DNA of 64,000 bases from Glycomyces arizonensis DSM 44726. Lineage in GTDB: Bacteria; Actinomycetota; Actinomycetes; Mycobacteriales; Micromonosporaceae. The position numbers were made by a program, and so were the translations under genes. Every line of letters starts with the position of its first letter. Positions within the stretch are counted from its first letter, which is position 1. The stretch covers positions 150,593 to 214,592 of the forward strand of contig NZ_AXWO01000008.1 of NCBI RefSeq assembly GCF_000482705.1, given 5' to 3'. Shown in pieces: positions 40,384-49,508 of this stretch. The notes below the pieces were generated by a model. It was not told where the DNA came from. It saw only the letters and a list, made by a program, of their open reading frames with translations, and searched no databases.

Positions 40384-42171
40384 TCAGGCCGCGCCCGTCT
40401 GGGTCAGGTGCATGTGGGCGTAGCGGCCGGAGGCGGCCAGCAGTTCGTCGTGCGTGCCTCGCTCGACGACCCGCCCGTGGTCGAGCACGACGATGACGTC
40501 GGCCATGCGGATCGTCGACAGGCGGTGCGCTACGACCAGCGTGGTCCGCCCGCGCATGAGCCGGCCGAGCGCCTCCTTGACCAGCGCCTCGGCCTCGGGG
40601 TCGAGCGCCGAGGTCGCCTCGTCGAGCAGGAGGATGCGCGGATCGCGCACCAGGGCCCGCGCGATCGCCAGGCGCTGGCGCTGCCCGCCGGAGAGGCGCG
40701 CGCCGCGCTCCCCCACGATCGTCTCGAGACCGTCCGGCAGCGACCGCACGAACTCCCACGCGTTCGCGTCGCGCAGCGCCGCCACGATCCGCTCCTCCCC
40801 CGCCTCGGGCATCCCGTAGGCCACGTTCTCCCGGATGGTGCCCTCGAACAGCACCGACTCCTGCGGCACCACCGAGGTGAAGCGGCGCGCGGTCCGCAGG
40901 TCCAGCTCCTGCATGTCGACGCCGTCGAGCAGGATGCGGCCCGAGGTGGGCCGCACGAAGCCGAGCACGAGGTTGAGCAGCGTCGACTTCCCCGAGCCGG
41001 AGGCCCCGACGAACGCGACGGTCTTCCCCGCCTCGATGTCGAGCGAGACCGCCCGCACGGCCTCGGTCTCGGACCCGTCGTAGCGGTGCGAGACGCGCTC
41101 GAGCGTCAGTCGCCCTTCGACGGCGTCCACCGCGCGCTTGCCCTCGTTCTGCTCGATGTCGGGGTCCTGGAGCACCTCCGCGGCGGACCGCACCGACTCC
41201 AAGCCGCGCGCGCCGACCGGGATCAGCATGAGCAGCTGCGTGAGGCCCTGGGTCAGCAGGGCGAAGTAGGTGGACAGGAGCACGACCTCGCCGGGGCTGA
41301 TCGGCAGGAAGCCGGTGATCGCGAAGACCGCCGCGAGGCCGAGGCACCCCACGCCGAGCAGCTGCATCGTGACCCACGAGAGGGACGCCACGTGGCCGTT
41401 GAGCATGTCCAGGTGCAGGCCCGCGCGCCGCACGCCGTCGGCGCCGGTGGCGACGCGCGAGACCGCGGTCTGCTCCAGGCCGTGCGCGCGCGTGACCGGG
41501 ATGAGCGAGGCCATCTCGCCCACGCGGGCGGCGAAGCCCTCCATCTCCTTGCGGAACGCCTCGTTGCGGGCGCGGGAGCGGCGGCGCAGGGCCGCGCGCA
41601 GCCCGATCGCGATGGGCACGGTGAGCGCGTACACGGGTAGGAACTGGGGCACGGCGATCGCCGTCATCGTGATCGCGCCGATGAGCACCATCATGGACGA
41701 CAGCAGCGGGTGCGTCATCTGCTGGAGCATCATCTCGACGTTCTCGACGTCGCGCACCACCTTGTTCTGGACGATCGAGGAGCTCACGCGGGTGTGGTAG
41801 CCGAGGGAGAGGCTCTGGAGGCGCGAGGCGAGGGCATTGCGGAGGTCGGCGCCGGTGTCGCGCACGACGGTCATGAAGTTGCGGGTGTAGACGATGTGGT
41901 TGGGGTAGTTCTGGACGAGCAGCACGACGGCGATCGCGAGCCACCCGAGCACCGCTCCGACTGAGCCGTCGGACGAGACGAGGTCGATGATCGAGGCGGT
42001 CACGACGGGGAGGAACCACAGGGGGATCTCTTTCAGCGCGAACGCAGCGAAAGCCACCAGGATCCGCCAGGGGCGGCGGAGGAGCAGGCGGATCACCGAG
42101 CGGGCGGGGCGGGCGCCGTCGAGGAGCTCCGAGCTGTGGGCAACCCTATGAGCAAGCGCTTTCTGAGCCAT
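40384..42171 (-). CDS. fused ABC exporter (permease plus ATPase half-transporter)
   Basis: A 595-residue type IV ABC half-transporter that works as a dimer. The membrane domain spans residues about 20-315 with six helices (for example ILVAFAAFALKEIPLWFLPV and GAVLGWLAIAVVLLVQNYPN). The nucleotide-binding domain has Walker A GASGSGKST, Q-loop VVPQESVL, signature LSGGQRQRLAIARAL, Walker B ILLLDEATSALD and the switch HRLSTI. The position and catalytic glutamate are normal. MAQKALAHRV is taken as start; an ATG 18 bases upstream is equally possible since neither has a clear ribosome site. Single gene. Substrate unknown: lipid, peptide or drug. Confidence 0.87.
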   Translation of the reverse strand: MAQKALAHRVAHSSELLDGARPARSVIRLLLRRPWRILVAFAAFALKEIPLWFLPVVTASIIDLVSSDGSVGAVLGWLAIAVVLLVQNYPNHIVYTRNFMTVVRDTGADLRNALASRLQSLSLGYHTRVSSSIVQNKVVRDVENVEMMLQQMTHPLLSSMMVLIGAITMTAIAVPQFLPVYALTVPIAIGLRAALRRRSRARNEAFRKEMEGFAARVGEMASLIPVTRAHGLEQTAVSRVATGADGVRRAGLHLDMLNGHVASLSWVTMQLLGVGCLGLAAVFAITGFLPISPGEVVLLSTYFALLTQGLTQLLMLIPVGARGLESVRSAAEVLQDPDIEQNEGKRAVDAVEGRLTLERVSHRYDGSETEAVRAVSLDIEAGKTVAFVGASGSGKSTLLNLVLGFVRPTSGRILLDGVDMQELDLRTARRFTSVVPQESVLFEGTIRENVAYGMPEAGEERIVAALRDANAWEFVRSLPDGLETIVGERGARLSGGQRQRLAIARALVRDPRILLLDEATSALDPEAEALVKEALGRLMRGRTTLVVAHRLSTIRMADVIVVLDHGRVVERGTHDELLAASGRYAHMHLTQTGAA

Positions 42172-42318
42172 AACCGCGATGGTACGCATCGGGCCGCGTC
42201 AAAGCGAGGCCATTGAACGCGGCAACAGGGCCGAACGCGCAGCTCAGCACCGTTACACGAGCAACGCGAAACAAAAAGTGTGGGAAAGGCTACGCCGCCG
42301 GACGGCACGAACGACGCG

Positions 42319-42400
42319 ATGGCGGTCGGGCGGTCGCCACCGACCAGGCCGAGGCGTTCGCGACCCCGGCGCGGTTCTCGGGCGACCGCCCGACCGCCAT
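42319..42400. repeat. 20-bp perfect inverted repeat with 42-bp loop
   Basis: ATGGCGGTCGGGCGGTCGCC at 42319-42338 is exactly complementary to GGCGACCGCCCGACCGCCAT at 42381-42400. It lies in a 297-bp gap with no convincing gene, downstream of the PfkB kinase and upstream of the ABC exporter (both minus strand). It can fold as a strong hairpin and may end the ten-gene operon. Confidence 0.75.
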
Positions 42401-42468
42401 GGAGGCGTTCTACACCGATGATGCTGAAACGTTGCGGTGCAATGGAACACCGACCTGAGCGGACCGTG

Positions 42469-43428
42469 TTACGGGGCACCGTTCAACGCCCGGGTGTCGA
42501 GGAGTTCGGCTCGGGTGGGCGGGTCGGCCCCGGGGCGGGAGACGGTGATCGCCGCGGCCTTCGCCGCCCATGACGCGGCTCGGCGCAGTTCTTCGATGCT
42601 CAGTGCCGCGAGCGTGTCGCGCGCGGCGGGGCCGTGCGCACCGAGGGTGAGGAGGGCGTCGATGAGCGCGCCCATGTAGGTGTCACCCGCGCCGATGGTG
42701 TCGGCCACGGTGACGGGGACGCCGGGCACGTCGACGAGGTCACCGCCGCGGACGAGGACGCTGCCGTGCTCGCCTCGGGTCACGACGACCAGGACCGGGC
42801 CGGTGGCGGCCCATTCGCGCGCGACGGCGACCGGGTCGGCGCCGGGACGGTACCAGTCGAGGTCCTCTTCGGAGACCTTGACGACGTCGCCGGCGGCGAT
42901 CAGGCGCTCGACGCGGGGCAGCACCGAGGCGAGGTCGGGGGTGATCGCCGGGCGCGCGTTGGGGTCGAAGGTCACCAGCGCACGTCCGCGCGCGGCGCGC
43001 ACGGCCTCCTCGACGGCGTCGGCTCCCGGTTCGAGCACGGTGGCGATGGATCCGGTGTGGACGACGGCGGGGCCGTCCGCCGAGGCCCGCGCGAGGGTCT
43101 CGGCGGTGAGGTCCCAGGTGAGGTCGAAGTCGTAGGAGGCCGAGCCGTCCGCGGCGAAGCGCACGGCGGCCGTGGAGGTGCGGCCGGTCGCCGGGGGCCG
43201 CACGGCGAGGCGGACGCCGGAGGCCTCCAGCCAGTGCGCGGCGGCATCGCCGCGCTCGTCGTCCGCGAGCGTGGTCGCCAGGACCGGCGCGCGGCCGAGC
43301 CGCCCGAGGGCGACGGCGACGTTCGCGGGACTGCCGCCCGGCAGTTCGCGAACGCCCCCTTCGGAGTTCGGCAGCAGGTCGATGAGGGTCTCGCCGATGA
43401 GGAGCACCGGTCGGTTCGGGTCGTTCAC
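42469..43428 (-). CDS. PfkB-family carbohydrate kinase (fructokinase-like)
   Basis: A 319-residue sugar kinase. N-terminal VLLIGETLIDLLPNSEGGV and the substrate loop LPGGSPANVAVALGRLG are the fructokinase-type pattern (GGSPANVA rather than ribokinase GGKGANQA). The catalytic motif is VTVADTIGAGDTYMGALI with the general-base Asp. It starts with GTG, overlapping the AGE epimerase stop (GTGA). As the last gene after a mannose/glucose-type isomerase, it probably makes fructose 6-phosphate. Substrate inferred from motif and context. Confidence 0.87.
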   Translation of the reverse strand: MNDPNRPVLLIGETLIDLLPNSEGGVRELPGGSPANVAVALGRLGRAPVLATTLADDERGDAAAHWLEASGVRLAVRPPATGRTSTAAVRFAADGSASYDFDLTWDLTAETLARASADGPAVVHTGSIATVLEPGADAVEEAVRAARGRALVTFDPNARPAITPDLASVLPRVERLIAAGDVVKVSEEDLDWYRPGADPVAVAREWAATGPVLVVVTRGEHGSVLVRGGDLVDVPGVPVTVADTIGAGDTYMGALIDALLTLGAHGPAARDTLAALSIEELRRAASWAAKAAAITVSRPGADPPTRAELLDTRALNGAP

Positions 43429-44669
43429 GCTGTCGCTCCGGTCGTGGTCGGGCCGCCCCGCAGCGCCCGTGCGATGGTCGGCGCGAGCGGCAGGCGGGGC
43501 AGGAGGGTCGCCTGGACGGCGTGGTAGAGGTCGGGTTTGCCGGGCCAGACCGTGGCCGCGGGCTCGTTGTCCGGGTCGAGTTCGTGGCGCCAGGAGCCGC
43601 GCTCGCGGTCGATGAGGTGCCGCTCGGCGTAGTCCCACCACGCGGCGTACCACTCGGCGAAGCGGGCCTCGCCGGTGCGGCGGTGGAGCGCCGCGGCGGC
43701 GGCGATCGCCTCGGCCAGCACCCAGTGCATCCGCTGGCCCACCACCGGAGCGCCGTCCCAGTCGACGGTGTAGACGAAGCCGTCGGCCCCGTCGGCGGCC
43801 CAGCCGTCGGCCACGGCCCGGTCGAACAGGCGCACCGCGGTCTTGAGGAGGGCATCGTCGCCGCTGGTGGCCTCGACGTGGAGCAGCAGGCGGGACCATT
43901 CGAGCGCGTGGCCGGGGGTGGCGCCGAAGGGCTTGAACGGGTCGTCGGGCCGGTCCCGGTTGCGTTCGAGGTCGGGGACCCAGTCGGGTCCGAAGTGCTC
44001 GGGGAGGCGGTCGCCGTGGTCGGCGGCGAGCGCGGCGGTGAAGTGTGCGGCCCGGGCGGCGCGCTCGCGCCACGCTTCCGCCTGGCCCGCTTCGACGGCG
44101 TCGGCGACGGCGAGGAGCGCCTCCACCGAGTGCATCGTGGAGTTGAGGCCGCGGTAGTCGTCGGGTCGGGTGAAGTCGGCATTCCAGGCGTCGAGCGGCA
44201 GTCCGGCCTCCTCGTCCCAGAACCGGTCGAGGTAGACGGCCGAGGCGTCATCGAGCAGCGCCGCGGCCCCCGGGCGTCCGGCGAGCGTCGCGGAGGAGGC
44301 GGCGAGCAGCACGAACGCGTGGTCGTAGCAGGATTTGCCTCCCGTGCGGTCGGGCGAGCCGTCCGTGTTCAGGGCGTGGAACCAGCCGCCGTGCTCGGCG
44401 TCGCGCAGGGGCCCGGTGAGCCCCGCGAGCGCGGCGTCGGCGATCGGGGCGCTGCCGGGGACGCCGAGGAGCGCGCCGAGGGAGTACACGTGCGCCATGC
44501 GGGCGGTGATCCAGGTCTGCATGCCGTGCGCGGGGTCGGGTCGGCCCGCGGCGTCGAGGTAGGCCGCGCCGCCGCCCGGCAGCGCGGCGTTCGCGCCGAA
44601 GGCGAGCAGCCTGCGGCATTCGGCGGCGAGCCACTCGCGGTGGGTCTGCAGGTCGGGCCAAGGTGTCAC
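43425..44669 (-). CDS. AGE-family epimerase/isomerase (mannose isomerase-like)
   Basis: A 414-residue (alpha/alpha)6-barrel enzyme of the N-acylglucosamine 2-epimerase superfamily, most like D-mannose isomerase/YihS, which interconverts mannose and fructose. Visible motifs: TWITARMAHVYSLGAL (substrate Arg), SCYDHAFVLLAAS, RGLNSTMHSVEALLAV, GATPGHALEWSRLLLHVE (His and Glu of the proton relay), VVGQRMHWVLAEAI and the late WRHELDPDNEP. Start GTG overlaps the GH36 stop (GTGA). Between a mannosidase and a fructokinase it supplies fructose from mannose. The alternative, an N-acylglucosamine epimerase, fits the context less well. Confidence 0.87.
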   Translation of the reverse strand: MTPWPDLQTHREWLAAECRRLLAFGANAALPGGGAAYLDAAGRPDPAHGMQTWITARMAHVYSLGALLGVPGSAPIADAALAGLTGPLRDAEHGGWFHALNTDGSPDRTGGKSCYDHAFVLLAASSATLAGRPGAAALLDDASAVYLDRFWDEEAGLPLDAWNADFTRPDDYRGLNSTMHSVEALLAVADAVEAGQAEAWRERAARAAHFTAALAADHGDRLPEHFGPDWVPDLERNRDRPDDPFKPFGATPGHALEWSRLLLHVEATSGDDALLKTAVRLFDRAVADGWAADGADGFVYTVDWDGAPVVGQRMHWVLAEAIAAAAALHRRTGEARFAEWYAAWWDYAERHLIDRERGSWRHELDPDNEPAATVWPGKPDLYHAVQATLLPRLPLAPTIARALRGGPTTTGATA

Positions 44670-46804
44670 GAGTGCTCCTTCGGTGCGTGCGGCGGCGCTG
44701 CGACGCGCAGGACGCGCGCGGTCGGGGCCGGTGCGTCGGTCTCGACGCGCAGGACTCCGGCGTCGGCGTCCCATATGGTGTCCCATTCGCCCGTGCCGGG
44801 CGTCCCTGGGGCGGGGAAGAGCTGTTCATGTGCGAGGTCGCGGCCGCGCAGCGCGGGCAGCGGCAGCTCGATGGCACTGGGCGCGCCGGGCAGGCGCCAG
44901 ACGGTCACGACCGCCTCGTTCGCAGGGTTGGAAGCAGAGTGCAGCGCGAACGCCTGCCAGGGGCCCCGGTGCTCCAGGCCCAGGGGCCAGGCCGGGACGG
45001 CGCGGGCGAGGAACGGCAGCAGCTGCCGGTGCGCGGCGACGGCGGTCGCGACGAGCGCGAGCTGCTCGTCGTCCATGGACGCGAGGTGGCCGCTGAGGTA
45101 GAGCCGCCCGGTGATGCCTGCGACGAGGGTGAACGCCGACTCCTCGGCGCTCATCTCGGGCTGGGCGTACCCCCAGTGCCCGGCCTGCTCGGGAAGGATC
45201 GACGCGGGCGTGGCCGCGGCGATCGGCGGGTAGAGCAGGGGATCCTGCTGGTCTGAAGTGGACTGTATGTGGAGGCGGGAGAGCGTGGCGTAGTCGGCCC
45301 GCATGCCGCCGGAGGCGCAGTTCTCGATCATGAGGCCCGGGTGCCGGTCGAGCACGCCGTCGAGCCAGGACAGATAGGCGCGGCAGTGCTCGAGCAGGCC
45401 CGCGCCGGGGGCGAGGCCGCCCGCGTCGGTTCCGGGCCCGGGCATGATGTTGTAGTCGAGCTTGAAGTACCCGACGCCCATGCCGACGAGGCGGTCGACG
45501 ACGGCGTCCAAGTGCGCGCGGGCGGCGGGGTGGCGCAGGTCGAGCTGGTAGCGCCCGTGCTCGACGACGCGCTGCCCGCGGCGCTGGAAGAACGCGTCGT
45601 CGGGAAGCCGTTCGGCGAGCGGGGAGCGCACGCCGACGACCTCGGGCTCCAGCCAGATCCCGGGGACCATGCCGAGGCCGCGGATGCGGTCGAGGACCTC
45701 GTCGAGGCCGCCGGGGAAGCGCGAGCGGCTCGGCTCCCACTCCCCCACGGCGTCCCACCAGCCGCCCGCGTCGTCGTCGTACCAGCCCGCGTCGATGCAG
45801 TAGCAGTCCGCTCCGGCGCGGGCGGCGGCCTCGGCGAGCGGGAGGATCTTCGCCGCGGTCGGGTCGCCCATCAGGGTGTTCATGTAGTCGTTGTAGATCA
45901 CCGGCAGCGGCCGGTCGTGGCAGGCCGTGCCGGTGCGCGCCACGAGGGCGCGGCGGTGGGCGGTCAGGTTCGCGAGGGCGGCGTCGACGGGTTCGCCCGT
46001 TCCGCTCACGACGGTGACCGCCACCGGCACCGACGTGAAGGACTCGCCCGGCGCGAGTTCGGCGCTCCACTGGTGCTCGGCGTCGGTGGGGCCGAGCAGC
46101 GCCAGGGACGCGCCCTCGCGGTCCTCGCCGACCTCCCAGTGCCAGGCGCCGTTGTGCTCGATCTGGAAGGCGAGTCCATGGCCGCCTCCTCGCTCGACGA
46201 TCAGGCCGGTCGGCAGGCGCTCGCCGGCCGACCAGGAGCCGCGCGTGGTCACGGCCATCCGGGCGCGGTTCATGTGGTGGTGGATCGCGGGGTCCATGGC
46301 GGGCAGGCCGACCTCGCGCAGCGGGGCCCGGTGCCAGCGGGACTCGGCGACCCAGTCGTTGTCGCCCCACAGGACGTCGAGGTCGTCGACGCCCGTCTCG
46401 TCGGTGACGAAGGTGCCGAGCACGAGCGAGGTCACGGCCTGCACCGTCACCGGCGCCGCTCCGGCGCGCAGGACCGTCCAGGCCCGCAGGGCCCCGGCGG
46501 AGGCGCTGAGCACGCTCGTGACGCGCAGGTCGGTGACGGGGTCGGCCTGGTGGACGTGGAGTGCGCCGTCGATCGTCTCGTGGCCGGTGTAGCGCAGCCG
46601 CGAGCCCACGGCGGTGCAGGTGTAGCGGTGGCTGCCGGGGAAGCGCCCGTGGCCGAGGGCCAGGATCTCGACCAGCGGCGGGGTGGCGGCGGATTCGGCC
46701 GGGCGCGGGGCCCCGGCGGGCGTCAGCGAGCGCAAGGTGACCGGCGCGTCGGCCGCGGCGGCGAGTTCGATGTCCAGGTCCTCGGTGGACCAGCGCAGTG
46801 TCAT
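44666..46804 (-). CDS. alpha-galactosidase, GH36 (long form)
   Basis: A 712-residue cytosolic GH36 enzyme hydrolysing alpha-1,6-galactosyl side groups. N-terminal beta-supersandwich to about residue 320, then the catalytic barrel. Substrate-site motifs: CYCIDAGWYDDD, MVPGIWLEPEVVG, YELDLRHPAAR-like strand, nucleophile Asp450 in GYFKLDYNIM, LMIENCASGGMRADYATLSR and acid/base Asp518 in STSDQQDPL. The ATG follows GAGGAGACGAGAAC. There is a second GH36 paralogue at 58.5 kb. In this operon it would strip galactose from imported galacto-(gluco)manno-oligosaccharides. Confidence 0.9.
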   Translation of the reverse strand: MTLRWSTEDLDIELAAAADAPVTLRSLTPAGAPRPAESAATPPLVEILALGHGRFPGSHRYTCTAVGSRLRYTGHETIDGALHVHQADPVTDLRVTSVLSASAGALRAWTVLRAGAAPVTVQAVTSLVLGTFVTDETGVDDLDVLWGDNDWVAESRWHRAPLREVGLPAMDPAIHHHMNRARMAVTTRGSWSAGERLPTGLIVERGGGHGLAFQIEHNGAWHWEVGEDREGASLALLGPTDAEHQWSAELAPGESFTSVPVAVTVVSGTGEPVDAALANLTAHRRALVARTGTACHDRPLPVIYNDYMNTLMGDPTAAKILPLAEAAARAGADCYCIDAGWYDDDAGGWWDAVGEWEPSRSRFPGGLDEVLDRIRGLGMVPGIWLEPEVVGVRSPLAERLPDDAFFQRRGQRVVEHGRYQLDLRHPAARAHLDAVVDRLVGMGVGYFKLDYNIMPGPGTDAGGLAPGAGLLEHCRAYLSWLDGVLDRHPGLMIENCASGGMRADYATLSRLHIQSTSDQQDPLLYPPIAAATPASILPEQAGHWGYAQPEMSAEESAFTLVAGITGRLYLSGHLASMDDEQLALVATAVAAHRQLLPFLARAVPAWPLGLEHRGPWQAFALHSASNPANEAVVTVWRLPGAPSAIELPLPALRGRDLAHEQLFPAPGTPGTGEWDTIWDADAGVLRVETDAPAPTARVLRVAAPPHAPKEHS

Positions 46805-46827
46805 GTTCTCGTCTCCTCGAGCATCGC

Positions 46828-46858
46828 CCCGCCCGCCTCGTGGACCGGGGCGGGCGGG
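46828..46858 (-). terminator. hairpin between beta-mannosidase and GH36 genes (attenuator or partial terminator)
   Basis: A 10-bp stem, CCCGCCCGCC with GGCGGGCGGG, and an 11-base loop in the 93-bp gap. It could lower expression of the downstream genes or be a processing site; the strong GC bias means chance is not excluded. Confidence 0.4.
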
Positions 46859-46897
46859 ACCGATTGCGGTGGCGGGTTGTGGTGGCGGAGCGCGGTC

Positions 46898-49432
46898 CTA
46901 GAGCAGGTCGTTGGCGCAGCGCACGGCCGCGGCGAAGGCCCGCGGGTCGCCGCCCGCGGGCGAGTCGATCCGGATCTCCGCGGACTGGCCGGCGCGCAGG
47001 GTGATCATGCCGCGGTCGGCCCGCGCGCGGGCGTCGACGGTGTCGGCGTGGCAGAACACGTCGCGGGCGAGCGAGGCGGCGGTGACGCGCAGCAGGCAGC
47101 CGCCCTCGTCGGCCGCGGCCTCGATGCGCAGTGGACGGGTGGCGAGCCGCTGGTCGACGACCTCGGCGCCGTAGCGGAAGGCGGGCGCGAACCCCGTGCC
47201 GTCGTCGTCGGCGACGGCGACGATCGCCTCGGCGCTCGGGTCGCCGAACGCGGCGACGTCGGCCGGGACGGCGATCGCGGCGGCGTCGCGGGCCGGTACG
47301 CGCGCCTCGACGGTGGCCTTGGCGAGCGCGGTCCCGTCGAAGGACTCGCGCGTCACGGTGAACGTGCCGGAGTAGTCCTCGCCGGTGTCGTTGACCAGGA
47401 TGAGCGCGAGGGTGTCCCTCTCGGGCTCCAGTCCCATCCTGGTGTTCGCCCTGGACCGTTCGGAGGCGCGCGGCTGGAGCGTGGCCAGGCGCGGCGCGTA
47501 GGCGTCGCGCAGGGCGTGCCACAGCGGCTTGCGGTGCTCGGCGAAGTCGACCGCGGCCCAGGAGACCACGGGCCAGTTGTCGTTGATCTGCCACAGGATC
47601 GTGCCGGTGTTGTGGGGCGTGAGCGACCGGAAGTGCTCGACGCCGAACCGGATGGCGTGGGCCTGGTTGAGCTGGGTGGTCCAGTGCCAGTCCTCGATGG
47701 ACTGCGGGTCGGGCAGGTGTCCGGCCCAGCCGTATTCGAGATTGGGGTTGCCGTTGTTGGCCTTCTGGTGGACGAGCATCTGGTGGCCGAAGGGGTCGAG
47801 CGGCTCGTCGTGGACGACGGCGGCGAGGGTCGACCACGCGGGCGGGGCCTGGAAGCCGAACTCGGAGACGAAGCGCGGCTTGTAGTCGGCGTACACGGTG
47901 TAGTCGGCGCGGTTCCACACGTCCCAGATGTGCATGGTGCCGTAGCGTTCGTCGTTGGGGTGGCGGTAGTCGCCGAACGAATACGGGCTGGCGGGCGTGT
48001 ACGGGCGCGTCGGGTCGAGTTCGGCCACCACCTTCGGGAGCAGCCCGGAGTAGTAGGCGTCGCCCCAACCGCGGCCGCCGAGGCGGTCCGCCCAGCCCCA
48101 CTCGACCCAGCCCCACGTGTTCTCGTTGTTGCCGTTCCACAGCACCAGGGACGGGTGCGGACTGAGCCTGGTGACGTTCTCGCGGGCCTCGGCCTCGATC
48201 TCGGAGCGCAGCGGCTCGTCCTCGCTGTAGGCCGCGCAGGCGAAGAGGAAGTCCTGCCACATCAGCAGGCCGTGCTCGTCGGCGAGGTCGTAGAGGTCGT
48301 CGGACTCGTAGATGCCCCCGCCCCACACGCGCAGCAGGTTGACGTTGGCCTCGAGCGCGTCGGCCACGCGCCTGGCGTACCGCTCGCGGTCGATCTCGGT
48401 GAGGAAGGCGTGGTCGGGGATCCAGTTGGCGCCGCGCACGAGGATTCGCTCGCCGTTGACGATGAGGTGGAACGGCGCGCCCGCCTTGTCGGGGGCGGTG
48501 TCGAGCTCGACGGTGCGGAAGCCGACCCGGCCGCTCCAGGCGCCGGACCCGGCCTCGATGTCCACGGTGTACAGCGGCTGGTCGCCGTGGCCGACCGGCC
48601 ACCAGCGCTTGACGTCCGGCACCGCCACGGTGACCGCGGCGGAGGTCGATCCGGCGGGGACCGTTCCGGTGCGGCGCAGTTCCTCGCCATCGGGGCCGGT
48701 CACCGTGACGAGGACGGGGACCTCCCGGTCGCCTTCGGCGCGTTCGATGTCGATGTGCGCGGTCAGGACGCCGTCGTGGCCGGCGGGCGCGGCGGTCACG
48801 TCCACCAGCGGCCGCACCGACGCGATGCGTTCCCCCGACCAGGATTCGAGCCCGATCGGCTTCCAGATCCCGGCCCCGGCGACGTCGATGCCCCAGTCCC
48901 AGCCGAAGGAGCAGGCCATCTTGCGCAGCTGGTTGTAGGCGTGGTGGTTGGTGTGCGGCAGGTCCCCGTCGCGCTCGGCGCGGGCCGCCGCCTCGGGCAC
49001 CGGCGCGGCGAAGGTGACGGCGAGCGTGTTCTCCCCTTCGCGCAGCGCCTCGCGCACGTCCCAGCGGTAGGAGCGGTACATGTTCTCGGTACGGCCGATC
49101 TCGGTGCCGTTGAGCTGCACGGTCGCCACCGTGTCGAGCCCGTGGGCCACCAGGTCGTGGCGGGCCGATCCGTCGTCGGACCAGGTGAAGGTCGTCTGGA
49201 ACCGCCACGACGTGTCGCCGATCCACTGCTGCGCGGCCTCGTTGTCGCCGTCGAACGGCTCGGCGATGAGGCCGGCCCGGTGCAGGTCGAGGTGGGCCTC
49301 GCCCGGCACGGCGGCGGGCACGCCGTCCGCGAGCGGCGCGGCGACGGTCTCGGGGGCGCCTGAGGCGAGTGTGGCGGCAGTGAGCGTCCAGCCCTCGTGG
49401 AGAGCGCGGAAGGTCGCGGGCAGGTCAGTCAT
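46898..49432 (-). CDS. beta-mannosidase, GH2
   Basis: An 844-residue cytosolic exo-beta-mannosidase. The N-terminal FRALHEGWTLT and VPGEAHLDLHRAGLI segments, the WRFQTTFTW strand and HLVAHGLDTVATVQLNG are the usual beta-mannosidase sugar-binding domain. The barrel carries acid/base Glu437 in WNGNNENTWGW and nucleophile Glu524 in VSEFGFQAPPAW. The FGWDWGID motif is also diagnostic of mannosidases in GH2. Length matches the family (about 830-890). Start ATG after GAGGATCCACC. It turns beta-1,4-manno-oligosaccharides into mannose, which the AGE enzyme can then isomerise. Confidence 0.92.
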   Translation of the reverse strand: MTDLPATFRALHEGWTLTAATLASGAPETVAAPLADGVPAAVPGEAHLDLHRAGLIAEPFDGDNEAAQQWIGDTSWRFQTTFTWSDDGSARHDLVAHGLDTVATVQLNGTEIGRTENMYRSYRWDVREALREGENTLAVTFAAPVPEAAARAERDGDLPHTNHHAYNQLRKMACSFGWDWGIDVAGAGIWKPIGLESWSGERIASVRPLVDVTAAPAGHDGVLTAHIDIERAEGDREVPVLVTVTGPDGEELRRTGTVPAGSTSAAVTVAVPDVKRWWPVGHGDQPLYTVDIEAGSGAWSGRVGFRTVELDTAPDKAGAPFHLIVNGERILVRGANWIPDHAFLTEIDRERYARRVADALEANVNLLRVWGGGIYESDDLYDLADEHGLLMWQDFLFACAAYSEDEPLRSEIEAEARENVTRLSPHPSLVLWNGNNENTWGWVEWGWADRLGGRGWGDAYYSGLLPKVVAELDPTRPYTPASPYSFGDYRHPNDERYGTMHIWDVWNRADYTVYADYKPRFVSEFGFQAPPAWSTLAAVVHDEPLDPFGHQMLVHQKANNGNPNLEYGWAGHLPDPQSIEDWHWTTQLNQAHAIRFGVEHFRSLTPHNTGTILWQINDNWPVVSWAAVDFAEHRKPLWHALRDAYAPRLATLQPRASERSRANTRMGLEPERDTLALILVNDTGEDYSGTFTVTRESFDGTALAKATVEARVPARDAAAIAVPADVAAFGDPSAEAIVAVADDDGTGFAPAFRYGAEVVDQRLATRPLRIEAAADEGGCLLRVTAASLARDVFCHADTVDARARADRGMITLRAGQSAEIRIDSPAGGDPRAFAAAVRCANDLL

Positions 49433-49508
49433 GGTGGATCCTCAAAGTCGTTGAAATGCGGTCGTGAGGGATGCAATGGTTCTCGGTCGGCGGCGTTTCA
49501 GCAACCGG

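Noticed and set aside
42319..42400. Insertion-sequence terminal inverted repeats
   Set aside because: Arms are only 42 bases apart with no transposase and no flanking target duplication.
42213..42458. Small plus-strand gene of 81 codons in the 42.2-42.5 kb gap
   Set aside because: No ribosome site, composition set by the inverted repeat, and no similarity recognised.
44826..49226. Very long minus-strand open frame of about 1,466 codons, rich in Arg and Pro
   Set aside because: It is an out-of-frame shadow of the GH36 and beta-mannosidase genes on the same strand; composition is Arg/Pro/Gly low complexity and it has no domain.
45269..49363. Plus-strand open frame of about 1,364 codons
   Set aside because: Antisense shadow of the same two enzymes, caused by high third-position GC; Val/Gly/Asp-rich, no ribosome site, no recognisable domain.
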